This document shows positions 6,611-14,345 of a stretch of 48,101 nt of DNA, piece after piece. Each line of letters opens with the position of its first letter. Position 1 is the first letter of the stretch. The notes under the pieces are model-generated. The model did not search any database. It was given only the letters and a program-made list of their open reading frames with translations, and had not been told where the DNA came from. Location of the stretch: positions 1-48,101 of the forward strand of contig NZ_CAXQBR010000064.1 of assembly GCF_964222135.1 (NCBI RefSeq). The letters run 5' to 3'. Source of the stretch: Euzebya sp. (GTDB taxonomy: Bacteria; Actinomycetota; Nitriliruptoria; Euzebyales; Euzebyaceae). Position numbers and translations under genes: made by a program.

Positions 6611-8796
6611 AGGCCATCGACATCGACGTCGGGGGGACGTTCACCGATCTCGTCCTCAGCTGGGACGACCAGCGCCTGGTCGCGAAGGCGCCGACCACGC
6701 CCTACGACCTGTCGGTTGGGTTCGTCAACGTCCTCACGGCCGGCGCGGAGCAGCTCGGCCTGGCGCTCGACGACCTGCTGCCGCAGGTGGAGATCGTCCG
6801 CTACTCGACGACGGTCGCGATGAACCGGCTGATCGAGCGGAAGGGCCCGAAGCTCGGGCTGATCACCACAGAGGGACACGAGGATGCCATCCTCATCGGT
6901 CGGGGCGCGCAGTGGGTCGACGGCACCAGGATCAACGAGCGGCGCAACCTGGCGGTGCAGCGCAAGCCCGAGCCCCTGGTCGACCGCGACATGATCGTCG
7001 GCGTCGCCGAGCGGGTCGACTCGGCCGGCACGGTCGTCCGCCCTCTGGACGAGCGCGACGTCCGCGACAAGCTGCGACGCCTCGTCGACGCCGGCGCCCG
7101 GGGGATCGCAGTCAGCCTGCTCTGGTCGTTCGCGAACCCCGAGCACGAGCGGATGGTCCGCCGGATCATCCGCGAGGAGTACAAGAGCTACCACGTCGGG
7201 TACCTGCCGGTCGTGCTGTCCCACGAGGTGGTCGGCAAGGCCGGGGAGTACGAGCGGACGATGACCGCGATCCTCGACGCGTACCTGCAGACGTCCATCA
7301 AGTTCGAGCTCGAGACCACCTGGGACCAGCTGCGCAACCACGGCTACACCGGGAGCTTCCTCCTCACCCACAACACCGGCGGGTCCGCGGAGATCTTCAA
7401 GACGACCGCCAGCCGCACCTTCAACGGCGGTCCGGTGGCGGGGCTCATGGGCAGCTACCACATCGGCCAGGCCCTGGGCTACCGCAACGTGATCGCCTCC
7501 GACGTCGGCGGAACCTCCTTCGACGTCGGGATGGTCGTGGACAGCTCGGTACGCAGCTACGAGTTCCGGCCGATCATCGACCGCTGGATGGTCGGCATCT
7601 CGATGCTCCAGACCACGACGATGGGCGCCGGCGGTGGGTCGATCGCCTGGATCAACTCGCTGCTCGGCAACCGCCTCGAGGTCGGCCCGCGGTCAGCCGG
7701 CAGCTACCCCGGTCCGGCGTGCTACGACCTGGGCGGGACCGAGCCGACGGTGACCGACGCCGACGTGGTCCTGGGCTACATCGCGCCGGACAGCTACTTC
7801 GGCGGCAACATGCCCCTCAACCCTGACCTGGCGGCGGAGGCGATCCGGACGAGGATCGCCGAACCCCTCGGCCTCGAGCTCGACGAGGCTGCCGCGTTGA
7901 TCCGCCGGATCGTCGAGGAGAACATGGCCTCGGCGATCAAGCGGGAGGTGCACCTCCGCGGGTACCACCCCGAGGACTTCGCCATCTTCGCCTTCGGCGG
8001 TGGCGGCCCGACGCACGTCGCCGGCTACCGGGCCGAGGTGCCGACCGCGGTGATCTTCCCCCAGGCACCGGTGTTCAGCGCCCTCGGCTCCTCGGTCATG
8101 GACATCATGCACGTGTACGAGCAGAGCGGGCGCCTCCAGTACATGGCGCCGATGACCGGCGAGATCGTGATCGACGCCGACGAGTTCAACACCGTCGTCG
8201 ACGGGCTGATCGAGCGGGCCACCACCGACCTCCAAGCAGAGGGGCTGGATGCCGAGCAGGCCGTCTTCAGCGTCGAGCTAGACATGTTGTACGGCGGGCA
8301 GGTCCAGGTGAAGCGGGTCGCCTCCCCGCTGACGCGGATCACCTCTGCCGATGACGCCCAGCGGATCTACGACTCCTTCGAGAAGGAGTTCTCCGACGCC
8401 TTCAGCCCCCACGTCGTCAACAAGCCCGGCGGCGTGTACCTGGACGCGATCGTGCTGAAGGCGACCATCCCGACCCAGAAGCTCGAGCTCGAGGAGCACG
8501 AGTTGGGCGCCGCCGACCCCTCGGCCGCCCGGACGACCAGCCGGTCGGCGTACTGGCCGGTCCTCGACCAGCGCGTCGACACCGACGTCTACTCCTTCGA
8601 GGCGCTGCGGCCCGGCAACGTGGTGACCGGGCCCGGGATCGTCGAGATGGAGTTCTCCACCATCGTGGTGCCGCCCGGCCAGCAGCTCCGCATCGACCGG
8701 CACGGACTCGGGATCCTCAGCGGCGCCGACGCCGACGCCGACACCGACCCCGCCCAGACCGCAGCCGACCGCGCAGCAAAGGGAGCAGAGCGATGA
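6607..8796 (+). CDS. HyuA-type ATPase subunit of the carboxylase, second copy
   Basis: A 729-residue protein starting within the ATGA overlap with the small subunit. It opens with the phosphate loop AIDIDVGGTFTDLVLSW, has a second motif SDVGGTSFDVGM near residue 298, and FAFGGGGPTHVAGY near residue 460. These are the nucleotide-binding signatures of the hydantoinase A/acetone carboxylase alpha family. It is clearly related to the upstream HyuA-type protein but about 100 residues longer and much better conserved in the TTTMGAGGGS region. Two HyuA subunits allow separate ATP-dependent activation of ketone and bicarbonate, as proposed for acetophenone carboxylase. Its stop overlaps the next start (ATGA). 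Assignment to the complex is strong; substrate is inferred. Confidence 0.83.
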   Translation: MKAIDIDVGGTFTDLVLSWDDQRLVAKAPTTPYDLSVGFVNVLTAGAEQLGLALDDLLPQVEIVRYSTTVAMNRLIERKGPKLGLITTEGHEDAILIGRGAQWVDGTRINERRNLAVQRKPEPLVDRDMIVGVAERVDSAGTVVRPLDERDVRDKLRRLVDAGARGIAVSLLWSFANPEHERMVRRIIREEYKSYHVGYLPVVLSHEVVGKAGEYERTMTAILDAYLQTSIKFELETTWDQLRNHGYTGSFLLTHNTGGSAEIFKTTASRTFNGGPVAGLMGSYHIGQALGYRNVIASDVGGTSFDVGMVVDSSVRSYEFRPIIDRWMVGISMLQTTTMGAGGGSIAWINSLLGNRLEVGPRSAGSYPGPACYDLGGTEPTVTDADVVLGYIAPDSYFGGNMPLNPDLAAEAIRTRIAEPLGLELDEAAALIRRIVEENMASAIKREVHLRGYHPEDFAIFAFGGGGPTHVAGYRAEVPTAVIFPQAPVFSALGSSVMDIMHVYEQSGRLQYMAPMTGEIVIDADEFNTVVDGLIERATTDLQAEGLDAEQAVFSVELDMLYGGQVQVKRVASPLTRITSADDAQRIYDSFEKEFSDAFSPHVVNKPGGVYLDAIVLKATIPTQKLELEEHELGAADPSAARTTSRSAYWPVLDQRVDTDVYSFEALRPGNVVTGPGIVEMEFSTIVVPPGQQLRIDRHGLGILSGADADADTDPAQTAADRAAKGAER

Positions 8797-10847
8797 GCCA
8801 CCCCAGCCTCGAGGAGAAGCTCGCCAGCCTCAAGGTCACCGAGGCCGACGAGGACGAACGCCGCTGCGCCGACGCGCTCGTGCGCGGCAGCTACGAGATC
8901 GGCGTCCAGCGGACCGCCGACATCCTGGATGAGGGCTACGAGATATTCATGCGCTCGTCCCGCTCGTCGATGGGGGTGGCCGGCGACTCGATCGTCGCGA
9001 TCTTCAACGCCAAGGGCGACCTGGTGAACGCCTCGGCCGGGACCTACCTGCACGCGGTCATCCCGCCGATCGTCATCAAGTACATCCTGGACCGGCACGC
9101 CGACAACCCCGGCATCCACGACGGTGATATCTGGTACACCAACGACGCGCTCTACGGCGGGATCCACAACCCCGACCAGGTCGCGATCATGCCGGTGTTC
9201 TTCGAGGGGGAGCTCGTCGCCTGGACCGCCGCGCTGTCCCACACCACCGAGACCGGTGCGGTCGAGCCGGGCGGGATGCCGCTCGCCGCGACCGCCCGCT
9301 TCGAGGAAGGCATGAACCTGCCCCCCATGCGGGTCGGCACCAACTTCGTGCTCAACCACGACGTGATCGAGATGTTCGCCGCCTTCGGACTCAGGGCGGA
9401 GGCCAACGTCACCGTCGACATGCGCGCCCGGGCGACGACGGCCGACCGCGTCCGCGTCCGCCTGCTGGAGATGTTCCAGCGGGAGGGGCGCGACCAGGTC
9501 GTCGGCCTGCTCCGCCGGATGCTCGACGAGGCCGAGGCCGGCGCCCGCGCCCGCATCGCCCACTGGGTCGACGGGACCTACCGGTGCAACACCTTCTCGG
9601 ACGCGGCGGGGCTCAGCGAAGGGCTGATCCGCAACTGCGCGATGACGATGACCAAGCACGGTGACCACCTGCAGTTCGACTTCACAGGCACCAGCCCGGA
9701 GACCCCGTCGAGCTACAACGCCCACCCCCAGGCGGTCATCGGGCACATGGCGAACTACATCTACGAGTACGTCTTCCACGACCTGCCGATCTCCTCGGCG
9801 ACGTTCGCCCCGATCGACTTCACCTTCCCCCCGAACTCGATCCTCTCCCCGGACGCGCGTGCGGCCACGTCCTGCTCGGTGATGGCGGCGACGGGCGCGA
9901 TGAGCGCGGTGGCGAACTGCATCTCGCGGGCCCGCTACGGCACCGACGAGTGGCGACAGGTGGCCGCCAGCCAGGGCAACGGCGGCAACGCGATCGTCCT
10001 GGCCGGCATCTCCCAGTGGGGCGCGAACTTCGCCGACATGATCGCCTACCCGATCAACACCGAGGGGCAGGGCGCCCGGGCCACCCAGGACGGCATGGAC
10101 TCCTACGGCTTCCCGTGGTGCGCCTTCGGCCGTGCGCCGGACGTGGAGAGCATGGAGAACGAGTTCCCGATGCTGATCCCGTTCTCGAGCCACTGGAAGG
10201 ACTCCGGCGGGCACGGCAAGTACCGCGGAGGGGTTGGGACCGCGCAGCTGTGGGTCACCCACCACGTCCCGATGCTGTTCGAGATGGCGATCGCGGACAA
10301 CTCGATCATCCAGACCCCCCAGCCCCTGTTCGGCGGGTACGCCCAGCCGACGGTCCCGGGCATCGTCCTCGAGGGGATCGACATCACCGAGGCGCTGGCC
10401 TCTGCCGAGGCCGGCACGCTGACCCTCGAGGCGCTGCTGGCCGGGAAGTTCGGCGGCGAGGTGATCGCCAAGCCCTACGGCAGCGCGATCCACCCCGTCG
10501 CGCAGGGCCAGTCCATCATCATCGGGCTGTCGACCGGCGGCACCGGCTACGGCGACCCGCTCGACCGCGAACCCGAGGACGTCGCCGCGGACGTCACCAA
10601 GAAGATGGTGTCGGCCTCGGTCGCCCAGGACGTCTACGGCGTCACCATCGATCCGGTCACGGGCCTGCTCGACGCCGAGGCGACCGAGGAGTCCCGCCAG
10701 CGCATCCGCGACCAGCGGCTCGAGCGGGGCGTCCCCTACGACGAGTTCGTCGAGTCGTGGTCGCAGCGCAAGCCGGACGACTCGATCCTGACCCACTTCG
10801 GGTCCTGGCCCGACGGGGCGGTGCTCGAACCGCTGATGCGGCCGTGA
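8793..10847 (+). CDS. HyuB-type subunit of the carboxylase
   Basis: A 684-residue hydantoinase B/oxoprolinase-family protein translated from the ATGA overlap. The family core is visible at about residues 110-155: GDIWYTNDALYGGIHNPDQV, followed by ALSHTTETGAVEPGGMP. The His and acidic residues here usually form the metal site in HyuB proteins. Further conserved stretches are FDFTGTSPETPSSYNAHP and the glycine-rich C-terminal segment KYRGGVGTAQLWV. In acetone and acetophenone carboxylases this chain joins the activated ketone and carboxyl phosphate. A four-base GTGA overlap couples it to the next gene. Length and motifs look intact. Confidence 0.85.
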   Translation: MSHPSLEEKLASLKVTEADEDERRCADALVRGSYEIGVQRTADILDEGYEIFMRSSRSSMGVAGDSIVAIFNAKGDLVNASAGTYLHAVIPPIVIKYILDRHADNPGIHDGDIWYTNDALYGGIHNPDQVAIMPVFFEGELVAWTAALSHTTETGAVEPGGMPLAATARFEEGMNLPPMRVGTNFVLNHDVIEMFAAFGLRAEANVTVDMRARATTADRVRVRLLEMFQREGRDQVVGLLRRMLDEAEAGARARIAHWVDGTYRCNTFSDAAGLSEGLIRNCAMTMTKHGDHLQFDFTGTSPETPSSYNAHPQAVIGHMANYIYEYVFHDLPISSATFAPIDFTFPPNSILSPDARAATSCSVMAATGAMSAVANCISRARYGTDEWRQVAASQGNGGNAIVLAGISQWGANFADMIAYPINTEGQGARATQDGMDSYGFPWCAFGRAPDVESMENEFPMLIPFSSHWKDSGGHGKYRGGVGTAQLWVTHHVPMLFEMAIADNSIIQTPQPLFGGYAQPTVPGIVLEGIDITEALASAEAGTLTLEALLAGKFGGEVIAKPYGSAIHPVAQGQSIIIGLSTGGTGYGDPLDREPEDVAADVTKKMVSASVAQDVYGVTIDPVTGLLDAEATEESRQRIRDQRLERGVPYDEFVESWSQRKPDDSILTHFGSWPDGAVLEPLMRP

Positions 10848-11509
10848 GCGCCGTGGCACTGGCACCGCGACAGCGCATCCGTGCGATGGTGCGGGGCGCG
10901 CACGACGGAGCCTGCGTCGCCGTGCCCCTGGCGCTGGGCGTGGCCGCGCGGATCCAGGAGCGCGCCCCCGAGGACGTGGTCCACGACCCGACGCACCTGG
11001 CCAACGCCCTGCGCGACCTCGTCGACGCCTGCGAGCCCGACGGCGTGCCGGTCGCCACGCCGGCCACGCTGACCGCTCACGGGCAGGCCAGCGTCACGGC
11101 GGTGGCCACCGACACCGCGGTGGAGGCGACGCGACGGCTGCGCGCCTCGATGGGCGACCGCCTCGTGCTGGTCGCCTGCCTCCCCGGGGCGGCCGCGACC
11201 GAGGGTGGCTGCACGGGGCTGCTCGACCTCGGCAAGGCCTTCCTGGCCGCGGGCGCCGACGTCATCGTCGTCCTGGATGACGCGGGGGCGGCCGGCGCGC
11301 CGCTCGACACGCTCGGCAACATCGCGCGGTTCCACCAGGCGCTCGCCCTCGGCACGATGGAGGAGTACGGACTGCCGCTGGTCCGACGTCAACCGCTCAC
11401 CGCACCGGTGGCCGGTGCCGGGGTGGTGCTGACCGACGTGGACCTGCCGCGGGACACCGACGTGACCGCGGTGACCGACTGGGTGCATGCCGTCAGGGGC
11501 ACGTCCTAG
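10844..11509 (+). CDS. Fifth, accessory subunit of the putative ketone carboxylase
   Basis: A 221-residue protein starting at GTG in the GTGA overlap with the HyuB gene. It has no motif I can name with certainty. The segment LLDLGKAFLAAGADVIVVLD resembles strands of uroporphyrinogen-decarboxylase-like or other TIM-barrel proteins, and the N-terminus PLALGVAARIQERAPEDVV is helical. In the acetophenone carboxylase operon the HyuB-type gene is followed by a fifth subunit needed for activity, and this gene holds exactly that position. It is, however, noticeably smaller than I would expect for that subunit. The call rests mostly on position and overlap. Confidence 0.55.
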   Translation: MSAVALAPRQRIRAMVRGAHDGACVAVPLALGVAARIQERAPEDVVHDPTHLANALRDLVDACEPDGVPVATPATLTAHGQASVTAVATDTAVEATRRLRASMGDRLVLVACLPGAAATEGGCTGLLDLGKAFLAAGADVIVVLDDAGAAGAPLDTLGNIARFHQALALGTMEEYGLPLVRRQPLTAPVAGAGVVLTDVDLPRDTDVTAVTDWVHAVRGTS

Positions 11510-11576
11510 CTGACGTCACGGACGCCGTCCCGCCGGACCGCTGCTCCTGGCTGACCGCACCGAGGGGAGAGGAGCG

Positions 11577-12935
11577 ATGGTGCGCTACTTCGACGCAGAG
11601 CTCGAGACCATGCCGTGGACCGACGTGCTCGCATGGCAGGCCGAGCGGACCGCGACGTTCGTGCGCGGCCTGGTCGACCGGTCCCCGTTCCACACCGAGA
11701 AGCTCGCCGGCGTCGGGGTGCCGACTGGCGTGGTACGCGATCTGGCCTTCCTCGAGGACTTGCCGTTCACCACCAAGGCGGAGGTGCGCGAGTCCCAGTC
11801 GACGCGTGACCCGGCGCTGCCGCTCGGTCGTCACCAGGCGGTTCCGCGGGGGGCGATCCACCAGGTGTTGTCGTCCTCCGGGACGACCGGCCAGCCGGTC
11901 CTCTACGGGCTCACCGCCACCGACGTCGAGATGTGGGCGGACGTGATCGCCACGGCGTTCTGGACCGCAGGTGTCCGACCAGATGACATCGCCGGGCACC
12001 TCGTCGGCCTGCCGGGCGTCGCCGGGGGGCTGCCGTACGCCGACGGCTTCCGCCGGATCGGTGCCGGGCTGGCCTGGATCGGGGGGTGGCCGACCGAGCG
12101 CGTCGTCGAGCTGATGATCTCACTGGGCGTGGACGCGGTGCTGGCGACCTCGTCGTTCGGCACCTACCTGACCGACCGCTGCGAGGACCTGGTGGGCATC
12201 CCGGCCAAGGACATCGGGGTCCGCAAGATGCTCGGCGGCGGTGAGCCGGGCCTGGGACAGCCGGAGATACGCCAGAAGATCGTCGAGGGGTGGGGACTCG
12301 ACGTGCTGAGCGAGATCATGGGTCTCGGCGACGTGCTCGCGTGCCTGTGGGCGGAGTGCGAGGACGGTGGCGGCATGCACTTCTGCGGCCAACGGGCCGT
12401 CGCCGTCGAGCTGGTCGATCCGGCCACCGGCGAGCCGCGGGCGTGGGAGGAAGGGGTGCGCGGCGAGGCGGTGTACACCACCTTCGCACGCGAGGCCACA
12501 CCGGCGCTGCGCTACCGGTCCCGCGACCACGTGCTGGTGACGGCCACGTCATGTGCGTGCGGGCGGACCTCTCCGCGCATCCGCTGCGTCGGCCGGACCG
12601 ACGACATGCTGATCTACAAGGGCATGAACGTCTTCCCCTCCTCGCTGCGGGACGTCGTGCTGCAGGGCTTCGCCGACGACGTGCAGCCGAGCATCCGGGT
12701 CTGGAAGGACGGCTCCGATCAGGTCCGCTTCGACGGCCCCATCCCGATGGATGTCGAGGCGTCCGACGACCTCGCACCGGACCGATACCGCGAGGTGGCC
12801 GCCGCGATCGCCGCCGACGTCCGTGCGCGGCTGCAGGTGAGGGTCGCGGTCACCGTCGTCGCACCCGGGTCGATGCCGCGGACCGCGTACAAGACCCCGC
12901 TCGTCCACGTCCGTGAGACGGACGACGACCAGTAG
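11577..12935 (+). CDS. PaaK-family acyl-CoA ligase (benzoylacetate/phenylacetate-CoA ligase type)
   Basis: A 452-residue AMP-forming ligase starting at ATG 11577 behind GGGGAGAGGAG. The phosphate-binding motif is LSSSGTTGQPVLYG (about residues 100-113). The adenine-region GGGEPGLGQPEIRQ and EIMGLGDV follow, then the hinge region YRSRDHVLVTATSCACGRTS and RIRCVGRTDDMLIYKGMNVF with the family R/K residues. It is close to phenylacetate-CoA ligases in length and layout. As the last gene of the carboxylase operon it should convert the beta-keto acid made by the carboxylase to its CoA ester, the role of Bal in acetophenone degradation. Phenylacetate itself is a possible alternative substrate. Confidence 0.82.
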   Translation: MVRYFDAELETMPWTDVLAWQAERTATFVRGLVDRSPFHTEKLAGVGVPTGVVRDLAFLEDLPFTTKAEVRESQSTRDPALPLGRHQAVPRGAIHQVLSSSGTTGQPVLYGLTATDVEMWADVIATAFWTAGVRPDDIAGHLVGLPGVAGGLPYADGFRRIGAGLAWIGGWPTERVVELMISLGVDAVLATSSFGTYLTDRCEDLVGIPAKDIGVRKMLGGGEPGLGQPEIRQKIVEGWGLDVLSEIMGLGDVLACLWAECEDGGGMHFCGQRAVAVELVDPATGEPRAWEEGVRGEAVYTTFAREATPALRYRSRDHVLVTATSCACGRTSPRIRCVGRTDDMLIYKGMNVFPSSLRDVVLQGFADDVQPSIRVWKDGSDQVRFDGPIPMDVEASDDLAPDRYREVAAAIAADVRARLQVRVAVTVVAPGSMPRTAYKTPLVHVRETDDDQ

Positions 12936-13525
12936 CCAGCCGCGCTCCGCCCACCGGCGGGCACGGTGCATCAGAGCTGGCCCTTCGGAGCGCACGCCAG
13001 GACGGACCTCGGCATGCACCATCGCAGTACGTCGACGGGGGCGACGGGTCCGCCCGATCGATCCAGCGGAGGAGCAGCGTGTCGCCGCCGCCGGGCACGT
13101 CAGGAGCACACATCACCGGCGGCGCGGGTGTTGAGTCCCGTCGGGAGCAGCAGGAGACCGTGCTGCACGCGCGACCGCCCCCCGGTCCGCGCACATCGGC
13201 ACCAGGTTCTGGGGGCAGGCCGCACTGACCCCCGTCATCGACCCACGGGCGCATCGCGGGGCGTGTGGTCTGGTGTGGCGTCCCCGCCATCGACCCACGG
13301 GCGCATCGCGGGGCGGGTGGCCGGTGGGGCGTCCCCGCCATCGACCCGTGGGTGCATGGCGGGCCGGTGGCCGGTCTGGCGTCCCCGTCATCGACCCACG
13401 GGTGCCTGACGGCCCGGCCCTCGGCGATCTGGCTTCCTGGTCCGCGAGCCACTCGGGCGAGGTGCAGGTGCGGGCCGGGGGGTGGCCACATCCGACGCCC
13501 CCACGCCTGCGACGAGATCTCGACC
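12936..13525. other. 590-bp intergenic region with no gene
   Basis: No credible coding frame lies between the ligase and the CobT-like gene. The left part (12936-13230) is plain GC-rich sequence with a weak hairpin just after the ligase stop. The right part holds the tandem repeat described separately. A B12-box-like string, AGCAGGAGACC (13149-13159), is present, but the rest of a cobalamin riboswitch is not recognisable. Confidence 0.6.
13231..13412. repeat. Imperfect tandem repeat, unit about 51 bp, three full copies plus a partial one
   Basis: The anchor CATCGACCC begins at 13236, 13288, 13339 and 13389, giving periods of 52, 51 and 50 bases. Each unit runs from CGTCCCCG(C/T)CATCGACCC through a GGGCGCATCGCGGGG-like segment. 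CCCCGC and GCGGGG within a unit can pair, so each copy may form a hairpin. Copies 1 and 2 are the closest; the fourth decays. The tract could be a minisatellite or a terminator-like array behind the ketone operon. Confidence 0.7.
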
Positions 13526-14290
13526 ATGCCCGACGGACCCGCCCGCACCGCGATCGACGACCTCGTGGACCCGGTGCGACCGGCCGATCCTGATGCGACG
13601 GCCTCCGCCACCGAGCGGCTCGCGTCGCTGGCGGTCCCGCCGGGAAGCCTCGGGCGGCTCGGCGACCTGGGCGTCCGACTGGCCGGGATCGCGGGCACGT
13701 CCCCCGTCCGCGCCGGCGCGGACCTGACGGCGGCCCGCATCGACGACGGCGCCGACCTCATCGCCACCGGGGACCTCGGCATCGCGAACACGACGGCCTC
13801 CGCCTGCCTGATCGCGGCCTTCACCGGCCGCCCATCCGCCGACGTCACCGGGCCGGGGGCGGCGAACCCGCCCGACGTGATCGCGCACAAGGCCGAGGTC
13901 GTCCGTCGCGCGCTGGCCCGCCACGGCGCGGACCGCGATCCCCTCGCGACCCTCGCCTCCCGCGGGGGCGCCGAGCACGCCGCCCTGGTCGGTGTGGTCC
14001 TCGCCGCCGCCGCGCGGCGGGTGCCGGTGGTCCTCGACGGGGTGATCGCCGTCGCGGCGGCCCTGGCGACGGTGCGGCTGTGCCCCGCGGCCGCGGACGT
14101 CCTCATCGCCGGCCACCGCTCCGCCGAGCCGGGAGCCACCGCGGCGCTCGAGGACCTGGGGCTCGATCCGCTGATCGACCTCGCCCTGGCGCTGGGGGAG
14201 GGGACGGGGGCGGTCCTCGCCGTGCCCGTGGTGCGGTCTGCGGCGGCGGTCATCGGCGAGATCGCCCTGCTGGTCGACGTCGCCACGTGA
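13526..14290 (+). CDS. Shortened CobT-like nicotinate-nucleotide:dimethylbenzimidazole phosphoribosyltransferase
   Basis: A 254-residue protein from ATG 13526. CobT signatures are clear: VPPGSLGRLGDLGVRLAGI (about residues 34-52), DLIATGDLGIANTTASA, LASRGGAEHAALVGVVLAAA, PVVLDGVI and the catalytic-glutamate segment LALGEGTGAVLA. CobT makes alpha-ribazole phosphate for the lower ligand of cobalamin. Full CobT proteins are about 350 residues. Here the text jumps directly from the PPGSLG helix to the GDLGIGNTT-type motif. The roughly 100 residues that normally carry AADHGV, the VSAYPQEVT base-binding loop and VDVGV are absent without a frameshift. The frame is open further upstream through the repeat region, but homology begins near this ATG. 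It may be a degenerate or altered-substrate paralogue. Confidence 0.72.
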   Translation: MPDGPARTAIDDLVDPVRPADPDATASATERLASLAVPPGSLGRLGDLGVRLAGIAGTSPVRAGADLTAARIDDGADLIATGDLGIANTTASACLIAAFTGRPSADVTGPGAANPPDVIAHKAEVVRRALARHGADRDPLATLASRGGAEHAALVGVVLAAAARRVPVVLDGVIAVAAALATVRLCPAAADVLIAGHRSAEPGATAALEDLGLDPLIDLALALGEGTGAVLAVPVVRSAAAVIGEIALLVDVAT

Positions 14291-14345
14291 CCCGTCGCGC
14301 CCGACGACGGGTGCACGGCACCCCGAGGCGGGTAGGACCGCCGGG

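Noticed and set aside
8589-10865. A 758-codon open frame on the minus strand opposite the HyuB gene, and many similar long antisense frames
   Set aside because: They are low-complexity Arg/Gly/Asp/Val-rich translations produced by GC-rich codons; the opposite strand carries a recognisable protein in each case.
13146-13165. Cobalamin riboswitch upstream of the CobT-like gene
   Set aside because: A B12-box-like AGCAGGAGACC exists, but the other conserved riboswitch elements are not recognisable and it lies over 360 bases from the start codon, beyond a tandem repeat.
13231-13412. CRISPR array
   Set aside because: The repeat is contiguous with a period of about 51 bases and the intervening bases are also similar between copies; there are no unique spacers and no cas genes.
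13265-13525. Upstream extension of the CobT-like frame through the tandem repeat
   Set aside because: The extension is translated repeat (IDPRAHRG, IDPWVHGG) with no homology; family similarity begins after ATG 13526.
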